From Psychrilyobacter sp. (GTDB taxonomy: Bacteria; Fusobacteriota; Fusobacteriia; Fusobacteriales; Fusobacteriaceae), in the NCBI GenBank assembly GCA_030621995.1, contig JAUXGP010000115.1, positions 1-5,859 on the forward strand: 5,859 nucleotides of DNA, given 5' to 3'. The first letter of the stretch is position 1. Each line of letters starts with the position of its first letter. The notes under the pieces are model-generated. The model was not told the DNA's origin. It worked only from the letters and a program-made list of their open reading frames with translations, and made no database searches. The translations under genes were made by a program, and so were the position numbers. Below, piece by piece: positions 1 to 5,859 of the stretch.

Positions 1-17
1 CACCATATTTGTTTAAA

Positions 18-94
<77 letters not shown>

Positions 95-114
95 TCTTTT
101 TTAAAAAGAAATTT

Positions 115-192
<78 letters not shown>

Positions 193-214
193 ATCTTGGT
201 ATATTCTATTAAAA

Positions 215-291
215 TGGTCGGAACAATAGGATTCGAACCTATGACCCCCTGCTCCCAAGGCAGGTGCGCTACCGGGCTGCGCTATGCTCCG
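215..291 (-). tRNA. tRNA-Pro (anticodon TGG)
   Basis: A complete 77-nt cloverleaf on the minus strand. The acceptor stem CGGAGCA/TGTTCCG has one G-U wobble. The C at position 1 and the AGCGCAGCCCGG D-arm sequence are typical of bacterial proline tRNAs. The anticodon stem CCTGC/GCAGG encloses CTTGGGA, giving anticodon TGG, which can read all four CCN codons with a modified U34. The T arm contains GGTTCGAATCC, the discriminator is A, and CCA is encoded (215-217). It is the first gene of the cluster, with its 5' end about 20 nt downstream of the transcription start predicted from the promoter at 320-348. Confidence 0.97.
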
Positions 292-319
292 TTGTTATCG
301 TTCACTCACGACAAGAATA

Positions 320-348
320 ATAATATCACAATAAAGTTAAAGAGTCAA
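320..348 (-). promoter_or_regulatory. sigma-70 promoter of the tRNA-Pro-Gly-Arg cluster
   Basis: On the minus strand there is a -35 box TTGACT (343-348), a 17-bp spacer, and a -10 box TATTAT (320-325). TG lies one base before the -10 box, so this is an extended -10 promoter. The roughly 45 bases upstream of -35 are almost pure A/T with A- and T-runs, like the UP elements of stable-RNA promoters. The predicted start is near 312-314, giving a leader of about 20 nt before tRNA-Pro. The element match is seen directly; promoter strength is inferred. Confidence 0.88.
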
Positions 349-397
349 CACTTTTTCATACTTTTTTCTAATATTTTTTAAAAAAATTAAAACTTGT

Positions 398-427
398 AAA
401 AAAAGAAGCCACATAGTGACTTCTTTT
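398..427 (-). terminator. Rho-independent terminator after the 5'-nucleotidase gene
   Basis: Minus-strand reading gives an 8-bp stem GAAGTCAC/GTGGCTTC (one G-U pair) closed by a three-base TAT loop. It is extended by four A-U pairs and followed by a run of seven T. It begins a few bases after the stop codon of the 591-aa gene, so it ends the three-gene operon and insulates the tRNA promoter just downstream. The A-run before the stem gives it some bidirectional symmetry, but nothing on the plus strand needs it. Confidence 0.93.
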
Positions 428-433
428 AAGGTT

Positions 434-2209
434 TTAGTTTGCTCTAGGTAAGGCTATTTTCTCCCCGATAAAAATTATATCCGGGTTTGTAATCTTTTTA
501 TTTTCCTTTAAGATTGCATCCATCTCTATTCCAGTTTCTTTAGAAATTGCTCTCAATGTATCCCCTGATTGTACTGTATATACCGAAGCATCTGATATCT
601 TCGTACCTGCCTCTTCCTTCCCTGCAAATACTCTTCCATCTACTATAGCATGAGTGATTCCATTAGCTTTAATATACTCTCCTAAGATCTCCTCAATACT
701 CTCATATTCATTCACAGTCTTCTTTCCTTTTAGAGAGGCATATTTGTCCCCTCCTACAGCCATAAAGTCATTTGTAGCGATCTTATAAGTTCTAGTCAGA
801 TCTAATTTTTCCCCATTGTTAAATGTAAGGTCATATACCTTATTTCCCACTTCGTTCATTGGATCAAATTTAAATGTAAATCCTGCTACATGCGGGAATG
901 CTCCCCTTGCATCCGGATAAGATTGAATACCGTTTTCAATAGCATCTTTCAGATCCTGACCAGTGATCTCTTTTACTACTACATAGTTTCCAAATGGTAA
1001 TACCGATATGATATTTCCCCTGGTAATTGTTCCTTTTTGAATAGAAGCTCTGATTCCACCACCATTGGTAATTACACCTTCAGCTCCTGTTTTTGCTAAC
1101 ATTGCCTCTGTGATCATATCTCCTAAGTTAGTTTCACCGGCTCTTACATCGTTTCTTTCACCATCTAAAAGTACAGGTGTCTCTCCAACAACTACAGATG
1201 TAATCTTGTCATTCTCTGTATTCACTTCATCTATGATAGCTCTTACAACTTCATCTTCCTCAACATTTTCCATTGCATATTCTTTGGTGAATAATTTTGC
1301 TGTTTCCACTTTTGATCCGTCTTTACCTAATTTAACCGTTACTTCCCCTAAGTTTTTATCGTAGAATCCTGATTGAACAATCAAAGTATCTTCTACTAAC
1401 TGCCCATCTTCCAAAGTTGTATGACTATGTCCATCTACTATTAGGTCTATTCCATCTACTTCTTGAGCTAATTTAATACTTGTATAAACCGAATCTTCGT
1501 CTAAACCCAGATGCGAAAGTGCAATGATATAGTTTACACCTTCACCTTCTAAAGCTGCTACAGACTCTTTAGCGGCTGCTATAGGGTCATCGAAGGTTAT
1601 CGCTTCTACATTGGTAGGGTTTGTCTTATACGCCGTCTCAGGTGTAGCTAATCCAAATATCCCTATTCTTACACCATTTGGTAAAGTTTTGATTATATAT
1701 GGTTTAAATGCTTTTTCTCCGGTATCTTTATAAGTGACATTTGATACTATCACTGGAAAATTCATTGTGTTTTGTAATTTTTCAATTCTGTCCAACCCGT
1801 AGTTATAATCATGGTTTCCTGTTGTCATGGCGTCATACCCCATCTCATTCATAACCCTTACTACAGATGCTCCCTTAGTCAGGGCTGCAAATACCGTCCC
1901 ATGAATTGTATCCCCTGCATCTAAAAATAATACGTTGGGATCTTCGGCTCTGGTCTGTTTTACTATTGTACTCACTCTGGCAAGTCCCATACCGTCATAT
2001 TTCCCTGCATCTACCCTTCCGTGAATATCGTTTACATGCATCACTTTAAATTCTACATCTTTATCCACCGCTAATTTTTCTGTTGCCAGTACAACTACCT
2101 TGTCCCCATTTACTTTACTGGGTTCATCTGTTTTTGTAGTCTTTCCACATGCTACCACTAAAAGTAACATCATCACCGATAAGATCTTAACAATTTTCTT
2201 CATCATCAT
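434..2209 (-). CDS. LysM-tailed 5'-nucleotidase/UshA-like metallophosphatase lipoprotein
   Basis: This is a secreted 591-aa enzyme of the 5'-nucleotidase/UDP-sugar hydrolase superfamily. Its likely activity is dephosphorylation of 5'-nucleotides, or hydrolysis of nucleotide sugars or polyphosphates, outside the cytoplasm. A hydrophobic signal ends in lipobox LVVAC with lipidated Cys21. The calcineurin-like domain (about 52-300) shows the metal-site motifs NDIHG (D61, H63), DAGD (D100), GNHD (N132, H133), SHLG (H233) and DGHSH (H261, H263). The 5_nucleotid_C domain (about 335-515) shows ETNLGD (361-364), NGGGIR (382-387), LPFGN (404-408) and NDFMAVGGDKY (480-490), the substrate-pocket signatures. 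One LysM (544-588, YTVQSGDTL...GEKIALP) should bind peptidoglycan. GNHD is followed by Y135 and N136, where UshA has its dyad Asp. The gene starts ATG ATG ATG. Shine-Dalgarno AGGGAGG (2214-2220) lies 4 nt before the first ATG and 7 before the second, so Met4 at 2203 or Met at 2206 are possible alternative starts. It is the last gene of the operon. Family assignment is firm; exact substrate is not. Confidence 0.9.
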   Translation of the reverse strand: MMMKKIVKILSVMMLLLVVACGKTTKTDEPSKVNGDKVVVLATEKLAVDKDVEFKVMHVNDIHGRVDAGKYDGMGLARVSTIVKQTRAEDPNVLFLDAGDTIHGTVFAALTKGASVVRVMNEMGYDAMTTGNHDYNYGLDRIEKLQNTMNFPVIVSNVTYKDTGEKAFKPYIIKTLPNGVRIGIFGLATPETAYKTNPTNVEAITFDDPIAAAKESVAALEGEGVNYIIALSHLGLDEDSVYTSIKLAQEVDGIDLIVDGHSHTTLEDGQLVEDTLIVQSGFYDKNLGEVTVKLGKDGSKVETAKLFTKEYAMENVEEDEVVRAIIDEVNTENDKITSVVVGETPVLLDGERNDVRAGETNLGDMITEAMLAKTGAEGVITNGGGIRASIQKGTITRGNIISVLPFGNYVVVKEITGQDLKDAIENGIQSYPDARGAFPHVAGFTFKFDPMNEVGNKVYDLTFNNGEKLDLTRTYKIATNDFMAVGGDKYASLKGKKTVNEYESIEEILGEYIKANGITHAIVDGRVFAGKEEAGTKISDASVYTVQSGDTLRAISKETGIEMDAILKENKKITNPDIIFIGEKIALPRAN

Positions 2210-2213
2210 TTTT

Positions 2214-2220
2214 CCTCCCT
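2214..2220 (-). promoter_or_regulatory. Ribosome binding site of the 5'-nucleotidase gene
   Basis: AGGGAGG on the minus strand is a strong Shine-Dalgarno match. Three consecutive ATG codons follow, at spacings of 4, 7 and 10 nt. The usual optimum favours the second ATG (2206) at least as much as the first, so the protein may be one or two residues shorter than annotated, with no effect on the signal peptide. Confidence 0.8.
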
Positions 2221-2234
2221 ATTTATATATATTT

Positions 2235-2263
2235 AAAAGGTACAGATAAATTCTGTACCTTTT
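2235..2263 (-). terminator. Perfect 12-bp intergenic hairpin (partial terminator or mRNA processing element)
   Basis: In the 59-nt gap between the two nucleotidase genes the minus strand reads AAAAGGTACAGA, loop ATTTA, then the exact complement TCTGTACCTTTT. The stem is 12 bp with no mismatch. Its 8-bp core is flanked by A-runs on one side and T-runs on the other, the shape of a rho-independent terminator, but the T-tract is only four bases and then turns into AAATATATATAAAT. It looks the same from either strand. It could be a leaky terminator, a 3'-end stabiliser or a processing site that sets the ratio of the two mRNAs. The structure is certain; the role is inferred. Confidence 0.65.
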
Positions 2264-2268
2264 TAAAT

Positions 2269-4281
2269 TTAATTTGCAGGAATCTTCAACTCTTCCCCAA
2301 CTGTTATTACATCTGCATTTTTTATATTTCTATTTTCCTTTAAAATTTCAGATATTTTAAGGTCAAATTTATTAGCTATAGCTCCTAAAGTATCTCCTGA
2401 TTTCACCGTATATGACATTATTTCTTCTGCAACAATATAATCTTTTAAGTTGATAGATTTAACATTGAGTGTTCTTCCATCAGCTGATCTGGGAATAATA
2501 ATTTTTCCTTCTTTGATCATCTCATAGATAGCATCTCTTTCCGGATAATCTAATTTAACACCAATTATTTCCCAGTTGTTGTGGACGACAGGCTCTAATT
2601 TCCCGCCTTTTTCTTCCTTAGTATACTTGATAATTAAGTCTCTTATTCTTCCTGCATCCTGCATAGTCTCATAAGAGTCGTAGTATTTATCTTCGGATCT
2701 AACCCAGCCGTTCTTAGTTAACGTACCAAATCTATAGTTATTTACCGCTACCTTATATGTCTTAGCTGGATCGACAGCTGCCCCATTGATTGTCGGATTG
2801 ACTACTCTATGTCCTGCATCTTTAGAGAGGTCCACCTTATAGTTTACCCCTGCAAACATATCATAGTTATACCCTCTTACACCTTCATTAAATGAGATAG
2901 TCACATCTCCTTCATTCCAGATGTTATAGTATGACATAGACCATTCCATAAACTTAAGTAAGTTTTCTCCGGTCATATTTACTCCAACTAAAGTGTTTGC
3001 GTATTTGTAGATATTAGCTACATCTTTATTGTGAAATTTTCCTGCTTTTAAGTTAGCTTCAGCCTTAAAGAATGCCGCTGATGATACATCTGCACCTGCA
3101 TACTTTAACTGCACATCATTTATTAAGTCGATTACAGCATTTGGTTGTAATTGAGCCGTAGGCATAGTGGTTACCCTGTCTTCACCTGTGATAAAGTCTG
3201 GTCTGACTATAAATGTTTCAGTAACTTCTCCAATTACTGTATTTGCTACAGCTTTAGACTGATCATCCACATATTTAAATTCATCCAATATTTTTTGATC
3301 TGCTTCAATTGTTTTAGTCTGAATATTTTCTACATCTATTCCCGTGATTACCCATTTTCCATCTTCTTTTTTTACATGAATATCAGCTTTGGATACTGCC
3401 CAGCCTGCAAATCCAGGCTCTATAATTGGAGTATCATTTATATTTTCAACATATTTAGCATGCTCATGTCCACCGAATATTACATCAAATTCAGGCACTT
3501 TGTTAGCCAGATCATAGATCCCGGCTCCGCCATATTCATCTTCTCTTCCCATATGGAAAGACCCAACTAAAATGTCATATTGACCGTCTAATTCTTTCAC
3601 AGTTTCTTGTACAGATTCCAATATCTCATTGAATTCCAATCCCTTAAAGTGACTAGGAGAAGATGATTCCCACATAGGTACGTATGGAGGGATAACTCCT
3701 ACTACAGCTACTCTAGCCCCATTTACATTAAAAATTTGATATGGATTTACATAGTTTGATCCGTCTTTTTTATTTTTAATATTAGCTGAAAGTACAGTTC
3801 CGTTAAAGTTAGATATATTTCTCTCTATAAATTCTTTTTCAAAGTTAAATTCATGATTTCCTAAAGTCCAAATATCGTAACCTATGCTGTTCATGGCTTC
3901 TACCATTGGATGTATTTCAAGGTCATTGAATAATTCTGATGAGTTATCTTGAACGGTATCCCCGTCATCCATCAATATCATATTTGGATTTTCTGCTCTT
4001 AAAGCATTAACAACAGTCGATACCTTTGCTAAACCTGCATCGTCATCTTTACCATCTATTGCATAATCATAGGGGTAAATTCTGCCGTGTATATCGGAAG
4101 TTGCCGCTACTCTGATCGTTTGTTCCGCTACCTCTTCCTCACCTTTTACAATAACTTCATGGGTAACTACCCTTTCTGTCATCTCCATTTTTACCGGTTC
4201 TTTCTTTTCTACCGATACATCATTTGAATTACAAGCCATAAAAATACTTGTTATCAGTGCTGCAATTAAAAACTTTTTCAT
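2269..4281 (-). CDS. LysM-tailed CpdB-like 2',3'-cyclic-nucleotide phosphodiesterase/3'-nucleotidase lipoprotein
   Basis: A 670-aa exported metallophosphatase most like CpdB/YfkN-type enzymes. These open 2',3'-cyclic nucleotides to 3'-nucleotides and then remove the phosphate. Signal peptide with lipobox IFMAC, Cys17 lipidated. The metallophosphatase domain (about 55-320) shows TSDIHGR (D63, H65), DDGD (D108), TLGNHEFN (N142, H143), SFHMGRE (H243) and FGGHEH (H272, H274). CpdB-specific traits are HPMVEAMNSIGYD before GNHE, VIPPYVPMW (197-204), IYKYANTL (424-431), YNYDMFAGVNY (471-481) and NNYRFG (514-519). The tyrosines in the IYKYANTL and NNYRFG segments match the base-sandwiching pair described in CpdB. 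The usual UshA-type NGGGIR is replaced by SSAAFFKAEA (400-409), as in CpdB. A NNWEIIG...PRSADGRT segment (568-604) leads to one LysM (624-668). Strong Shine-Dalgarno AGGAGG (4287-4292) is 5 nt before the ATG. The gene starts 18 nt after the YibE/F gene. CpdB assignment comes from motif memory, not a search; E. coli CpdB lacks LysM. Confidence 0.88.
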   Translation of the reverse strand: MKKFLIAALITSIFMACNSNDVSVEKKEPVKMEMTERVVTHEVIVKGEEEVAEQTIRVAATSDIHGRIYPYDYAIDGKDDDAGLAKVSTVVNALRAENPNMILMDDGDTVQDNSSELFNDLEIHPMVEAMNSIGYDIWTLGNHEFNFEKEFIERNISNFNGTVLSANIKNKKDGSNYVNPYQIFNVNGARVAVVGVIPPYVPMWESSSPSHFKGLEFNEILESVQETVKELDGQYDILVGSFHMGREDEYGGAGIYDLANKVPEFDVIFGGHEHAKYVENINDTPIIEPGFAGWAVSKADIHVKKEDGKWVITGIDVENIQTKTIEADQKILDEFKYVDDQSKAVANTVIGEVTETFIVRPDFITGEDRVTTMPTAQLQPNAVIDLINDVQLKYAGADVSSAAFFKAEANLKAGKFHNKDVANIYKYANTLVGVNMTGENLLKFMEWSMSYYNIWNEGDVTISFNEGVRGYNYDMFAGVNYKVDLSKDAGHRVVNPTINGAAVDPAKTYKVAVNNYRFGTLTKNGWVRSEDKYYDSYETMQDAGRIRDLIIKYTKEEKGGKLEPVVHNNWEIIGVKLDYPERDAIYEMIKEGKIIIPRSADGRTLNVKSINLKDYIVAEEIMSYTVKSGDTLGAIANKFDLKISEILKENRNIKNADVITVGEELKIPAN

Positions 4282-4286
4282 CTTTC

Positions 4287-4292
4287 CCTCCT
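4287..4292 (-). promoter_or_regulatory. Ribosome binding site of the CpdB-like gene
   Basis: A full AGGAGG core within GAGGAGGG on the minus strand, 5 nt ahead of the ATG at 4281. It lies in the 18-nt gap after the YibE/F stop codon. The match is much stronger than the one before the YibE/F gene, so within this message the enzyme is probably translated more than the membrane protein. Confidence 0.85.
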
Positions 4293-4299
4293 CAATTGT

Positions 4300-5478
4300 T
4301 TATGTTAAAAATTTATTGCATAATTTAATTTTTTTCTCCTTTTTAAAAAACAGTCTGCCTTTTTTCTTTATCAGATATACCGAAATACTGGCAGTTATAG
4401 GTACCGTCAACACTATTCCTATACTTCCAGACAATGCCTGAATAAGCTCTATAGCTATCACCGGCATATTTATAAACTGCTTAGTGTTCATTTGAAATCC
4501 CCATATCATCAGCATTAGATTCAGTGAACTTCCGGTAAATGCCAAGATCAATGTGTTGGTCATAGTACCCATTATATCTTTTCCTATATCCATGAGCGAC
4601 ATAAAGAGATCATCCAGGTGAATATCCGGATTTCTTTTACATAGTTCATTACACGATGATGCGATAGACATGGCCACATCATTTATCGCCCCTAAAGATG
4701 CTATCAATATAGAGGTAAACATGAGACCGTTTATCTTCACATGGTAGTCCGCTGCCAGATATAAAATCTGTTCTCCTTTTTCCATGTGGATCCCTGTCAA
4801 TTTGGATAAATTTCCAAAAATATAGGAGATTATTCCTGAGATCATTACTCCTGCAATGGTCCCCAGTATAGCTGAATAAGTTTTTCTGTTAAAATCACCT
4901 ATAAGCAAAAAAGTTACCACTGTTATTAATGAAGATAAAAATATTGCCCAAGGAATTGGGTTACCCCCTCTGAATATTATAGGTATGAGAACAAATATTA
5001 TAATTACTCCTGTAAATATAAGAGATAATATTGATTTAGCCCCACTTAAACGTCCAAAAACAAGTAATGTCAAACAAAATAAACCAATCAATATATAGAT
5101 ATACCGATCCATCTTATAGTTATAGAACCACACACGTTCCTTTCCATCTTTCTCTCTAATTGTGAATACAGCTTTCATCCCTGGTTCAGCAAATATATTG
5201 TGTCTATTGCTCAATACATTTATCACACTATACACCTGGTTTTTATGCATCCCTTCCAATATCTTGACCTCTATCTTTTGTTTCCCCACATATCTTCCGG
5301 GAATCAGCGGGTCTGGATTTATAGTTTCTTCCTTTATAGATAAAACTTCCCCATCTACAAATTCATAGTTAAAATATTTTTGTACACCGAAATTTTTGTT
5401 TACTGCTAGTGATGTATAAATTATTCCTATAATAGATATAATTACCACAACTATCAATATTTTTTTATGTTTTGTCAT
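4300..5478 (-). CDS. YibE/F family polytopic membrane protein
   Basis: A 392-aa integral membrane protein of the YibE/F family, whose biochemical function is not established. There is an N-terminal membrane segment or signal anchor (about 6-25). An extracytoplasmic soluble region (about 28-120) has a beta-rich pattern: VDGEVLSIKEE, KIEVKILEG, AVFTIRE. Roughly seven more membrane helices follow (about 125-142, 148-169, 175-193, 201-222, 250-272, 305-325, 340-369). The family's hallmark conserved stretches are LGAINDVAMSIASS (262-275) and DIGKDIMGTMTNTLILAFTGSSL (297-319). The C-terminal tail (371-390) is highly basic and probably cytoplasmic. Length fits single-chain members that combine the parts split into YibE and YibF in some species. 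It is the first gene of the operon, 18 nt upstream of the CpdB-like gene. The start at 5478 is supported by the N-terminal helix directly after it, although the Shine-Dalgarno (AAAGGA, about 10 nt away) is weak. A transport role for nucleosides, phosphate or metals would fit the context but is only inference. Confidence 0.88.
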   Translation of the reverse strand: MTKHKKILIVVVIISIIGIIYTSLAVNKNFGVQKYFNYEFVDGEVLSIKEETINPDPLIPGRYVGKQKIEVKILEGMHKNQVYSVINVLSNRHNIFAEPGMKAVFTIREKDGKERVWFYNYKMDRYIYILIGLFCLTLLVFGRLSGAKSILSLIFTGVIIIFVLIPIIFRGGNPIPWAIFLSSLITVVTFLLIGDFNRKTYSAILGTIAGVMISGIISYIFGNLSKLTGIHMEKGEQILYLAADYHVKINGLMFTSILIASLGAINDVAMSIASSCNELCKRNPDIHLDDLFMSLMDIGKDIMGTMTNTLILAFTGSSLNLMLMIWGFQMNTKQFINMPVIAIELIQALSGSIGIVLTVPITASISVYLIKKKGRLFFKKEKKIKLCNKFLT

Positions 5479-5485
5479 CCTAAAA

Positions 5486-5503
5486 TCATCCTTTTTTTGT
5501 CAT
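5486..5503 (-). other. Five-codon upstream mini-ORF ahead of the YibE/F gene
   Basis: ATG ACA AAA AAA GGA TGA on the minus strand encodes MTKKG and then stops. It starts 25 nt before the YibE/F ATG and in another frame. Its first nine bases (ATGACAAAA) are identical to the first nine of the YibE/F gene, and the motif AGGATGA also occurs twice. It overlaps the only plausible Shine-Dalgarno of the YibE/F gene. No good ribosome site precedes it, so it may be a relic of local duplication rather than a translated leader. Confidence 0.3.
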
Positions 5504-5540
5504 TTTAAACCATTTTTTATTTTTTTCCATACTGCATCTA

Positions 5541-5569
5541 AGTATAAACTAAGCTATCATTTTTTTCAA
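5541..5569 (-). promoter_or_regulatory. sigma-70 promoter of the YibE/F-nucleotidase operon
   Basis: On the minus strand a -35 box TTGAAA (5564-5569) and a -10 box TATACT (5541-5546) are separated by exactly 17 bp. Transcription should start near 5533-5535, giving a leader of about 55 nt before the YibE/F ATG. The promoter lies just after the terminator of the 5S/tRNA-Lys unit. The next two genes have no equally good promoter of their own, which supports a single three-gene transcript. I see no clear operator palindrome around it. Confidence 0.82.
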
Positions 5570-5590
5570 GTTATATAAAAAAATTAAGCA

Positions 5591-5625
5591 CAAAAAAAGA
5601 GCCGCCAAAATTAATTGATGACTCT
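5591..5625 (-). terminator. Rho-independent terminator of the 5S rRNA/tRNA-Lys transcript
   Basis: Minus-strand reading gives AGAGTCATCAA, loop TTAATT, then TTGGCGGCTCT. This is an 11-bp stem with one A-C mismatch and two G-U pairs, followed by a run of seven T (the last stem base plus six). It lies about 17 nt after the tRNA-Lys 3' end and ends the rRNA-operon transcript before the next promoter at 5541-5569. Confidence 0.88.
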
Positions 5626-5641
5626 AGTATTTACTTAATTA

Positions 5642-5717
5642 TGGTGCGCCACACAGGGTTTGAACCTGTGACAACTCGATTAAAAGTCGAGTGCTCTACC
5701 AGCTGAGCTAGTGGCGC
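5642..5717 (-). tRNA. tRNA-Lys (anticodon TTT)
   Basis: A complete 76-nt cloverleaf on the minus strand. The acceptor stem GCGCCAC/GTGGCGC is perfect, and the D arm has AGCTCAGCTGGTAGAGC. The anticodon stem CTCGA/TCGAG encloses CTTTTAA, giving anticodon TTT, which reads AAA/AAG. The T arm has GGTTCAAACC (TTCAA instead of the commoner TTCGA). The discriminator is A and CCA is encoded (5642-5644). It follows the 5S rRNA gene by 28 nt with no terminator or promoter between, so it is a distal tRNA of the rRNA operon. Confidence 0.97.
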
Positions 5718-5745
5718 ATATTATCTCAATCCAAAAAATAAAAAA

Positions 5746-5859
5746 GACTTGGCAAGTTCCTATCCTCCCAAGGGGCTGCCCCCTAAGTACTTTCGGCGTT
5801 TACGGACTTAACTTCTGGGTTCGGAATGTGACCAGGTGTACCCCCGTAGCTTTTCTTAC
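5746..5859 (-). rRNA. rrf: 5S rRNA, partial (5' end beyond the window)
   Basis: The minus strand carries classic 5S segments: GCTACGGGGGTACACCTGG, CATTCCGAACCCAGAAGTTAAG (loop B/C region), then GCCGAAAGTACTTAGGGGG and GGGAGGATAGGAACTTGCC. The visible 5' bases GTAAG pair with CTTGC near the 3' end as helix I. The remaining 3' bases CAAGTC have no partner inside the window, so roughly four to six 5' nucleotides are missing past the right edge. Length so far is about 114 nt of an expected 115-120. The rest of an rRNA operon (23S, 16S) should lie further to the right. Confidence 0.95.

Noticed and set aside
1065..1364. Plus-strand open frame of 99 codons
   Set aside because: It is antisense to the nucleotidase C-terminal domain. 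Its serine/threonine-rich translation is the usual mirror of a real gene.
2221..2240. Possible internal promoter (TATATATATAAAT) before the 5'-nucleotidase gene
   Set aside because: A -10-like TATAAA exists, but nothing resembling TTGACA lies 16-18 bp upstream. The tract is simply A/T-rich.
3151..3570. Plus-strand open frame of 139 codons rich in Cys, Phe and Tyr
   Set aside because: It is antisense to the metallophosphatase domain of the CpdB-like gene, has no ribosome site, and its composition is that of a shadow frame.
5162..5368. Plus-strand open frame of 68 codons
   Set aside because: It is antisense to the soluble region of the YibE/F gene, with no ribosome site or promoter seen.

Overview
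All recognisable genes lie on the minus strand, so the window reads right to left. The DNA is AT-rich, with poly-A/T-rich spacers. The coding sequences carry bacterial lipoprotein signals and strong GGAGG-type Shine-Dalgarno sites, and the tRNA genes encode their own CCA ends. The 5S rRNA and the protein styles (C-terminal LysM on metallophosphatase lipoproteins, a YibE/F-type membrane protein) suggest a low-GC, probably anaerobic bacterium. A member of the Fusobacteriota (Psychrilyobacter/Ilyobacter-like) is my best guess. That is an inference, and a low-GC Firmicute is not formally excluded.

Layout in transcription order: (1) at the right edge, the 3' part of a 5S rRNA gene followed 28 nt later by tRNA-Lys(TTT) and a rho-independent terminator, which is the end of an rRNA operon. 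(2) A consensus-like sigma-70 promoter (5541-5569) opens a three-gene operon: a YibE/F-family polytopic membrane protein (392 aa), a CpdB-like 2',3'-cyclic-nucleotide phosphodiesterase/3'-nucleotidase lipoprotein (670 aa), and a UshA/5'-nucleotidase-like lipoprotein (591 aa). A perfect 12-bp hairpin sits between the two nucleotidase genes. A strong terminator follows the last gene by a few bases. (3) A strong, extended -10 promoter then drives a tRNA cluster, Pro(TGG)-Gly(TCC)-Arg(TCT), which appears to continue past the left edge.

How the genes may work together: the two lipoproteins are distant relatives with the same architecture: lipid anchor, metallophosphatase, 5'-nucleotidase C-terminal domain, LysM. 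Their family assignments are complementary. One would act on 2',3'-cyclic and 3'-nucleotides (RNA breakdown products), the other on 5'-nucleotides or nucleotide sugars. Together they would release nucleosides and phosphate outside the cytoplasm. The YibE/F protein has no established biochemical role, and its co-transcription with these enzymes is the most suggestive clue in the window. I found no mobile element, CRISPR array or obviously novel defence-type system. The rest is ordinary stable-RNA and housekeeping-style DNA.
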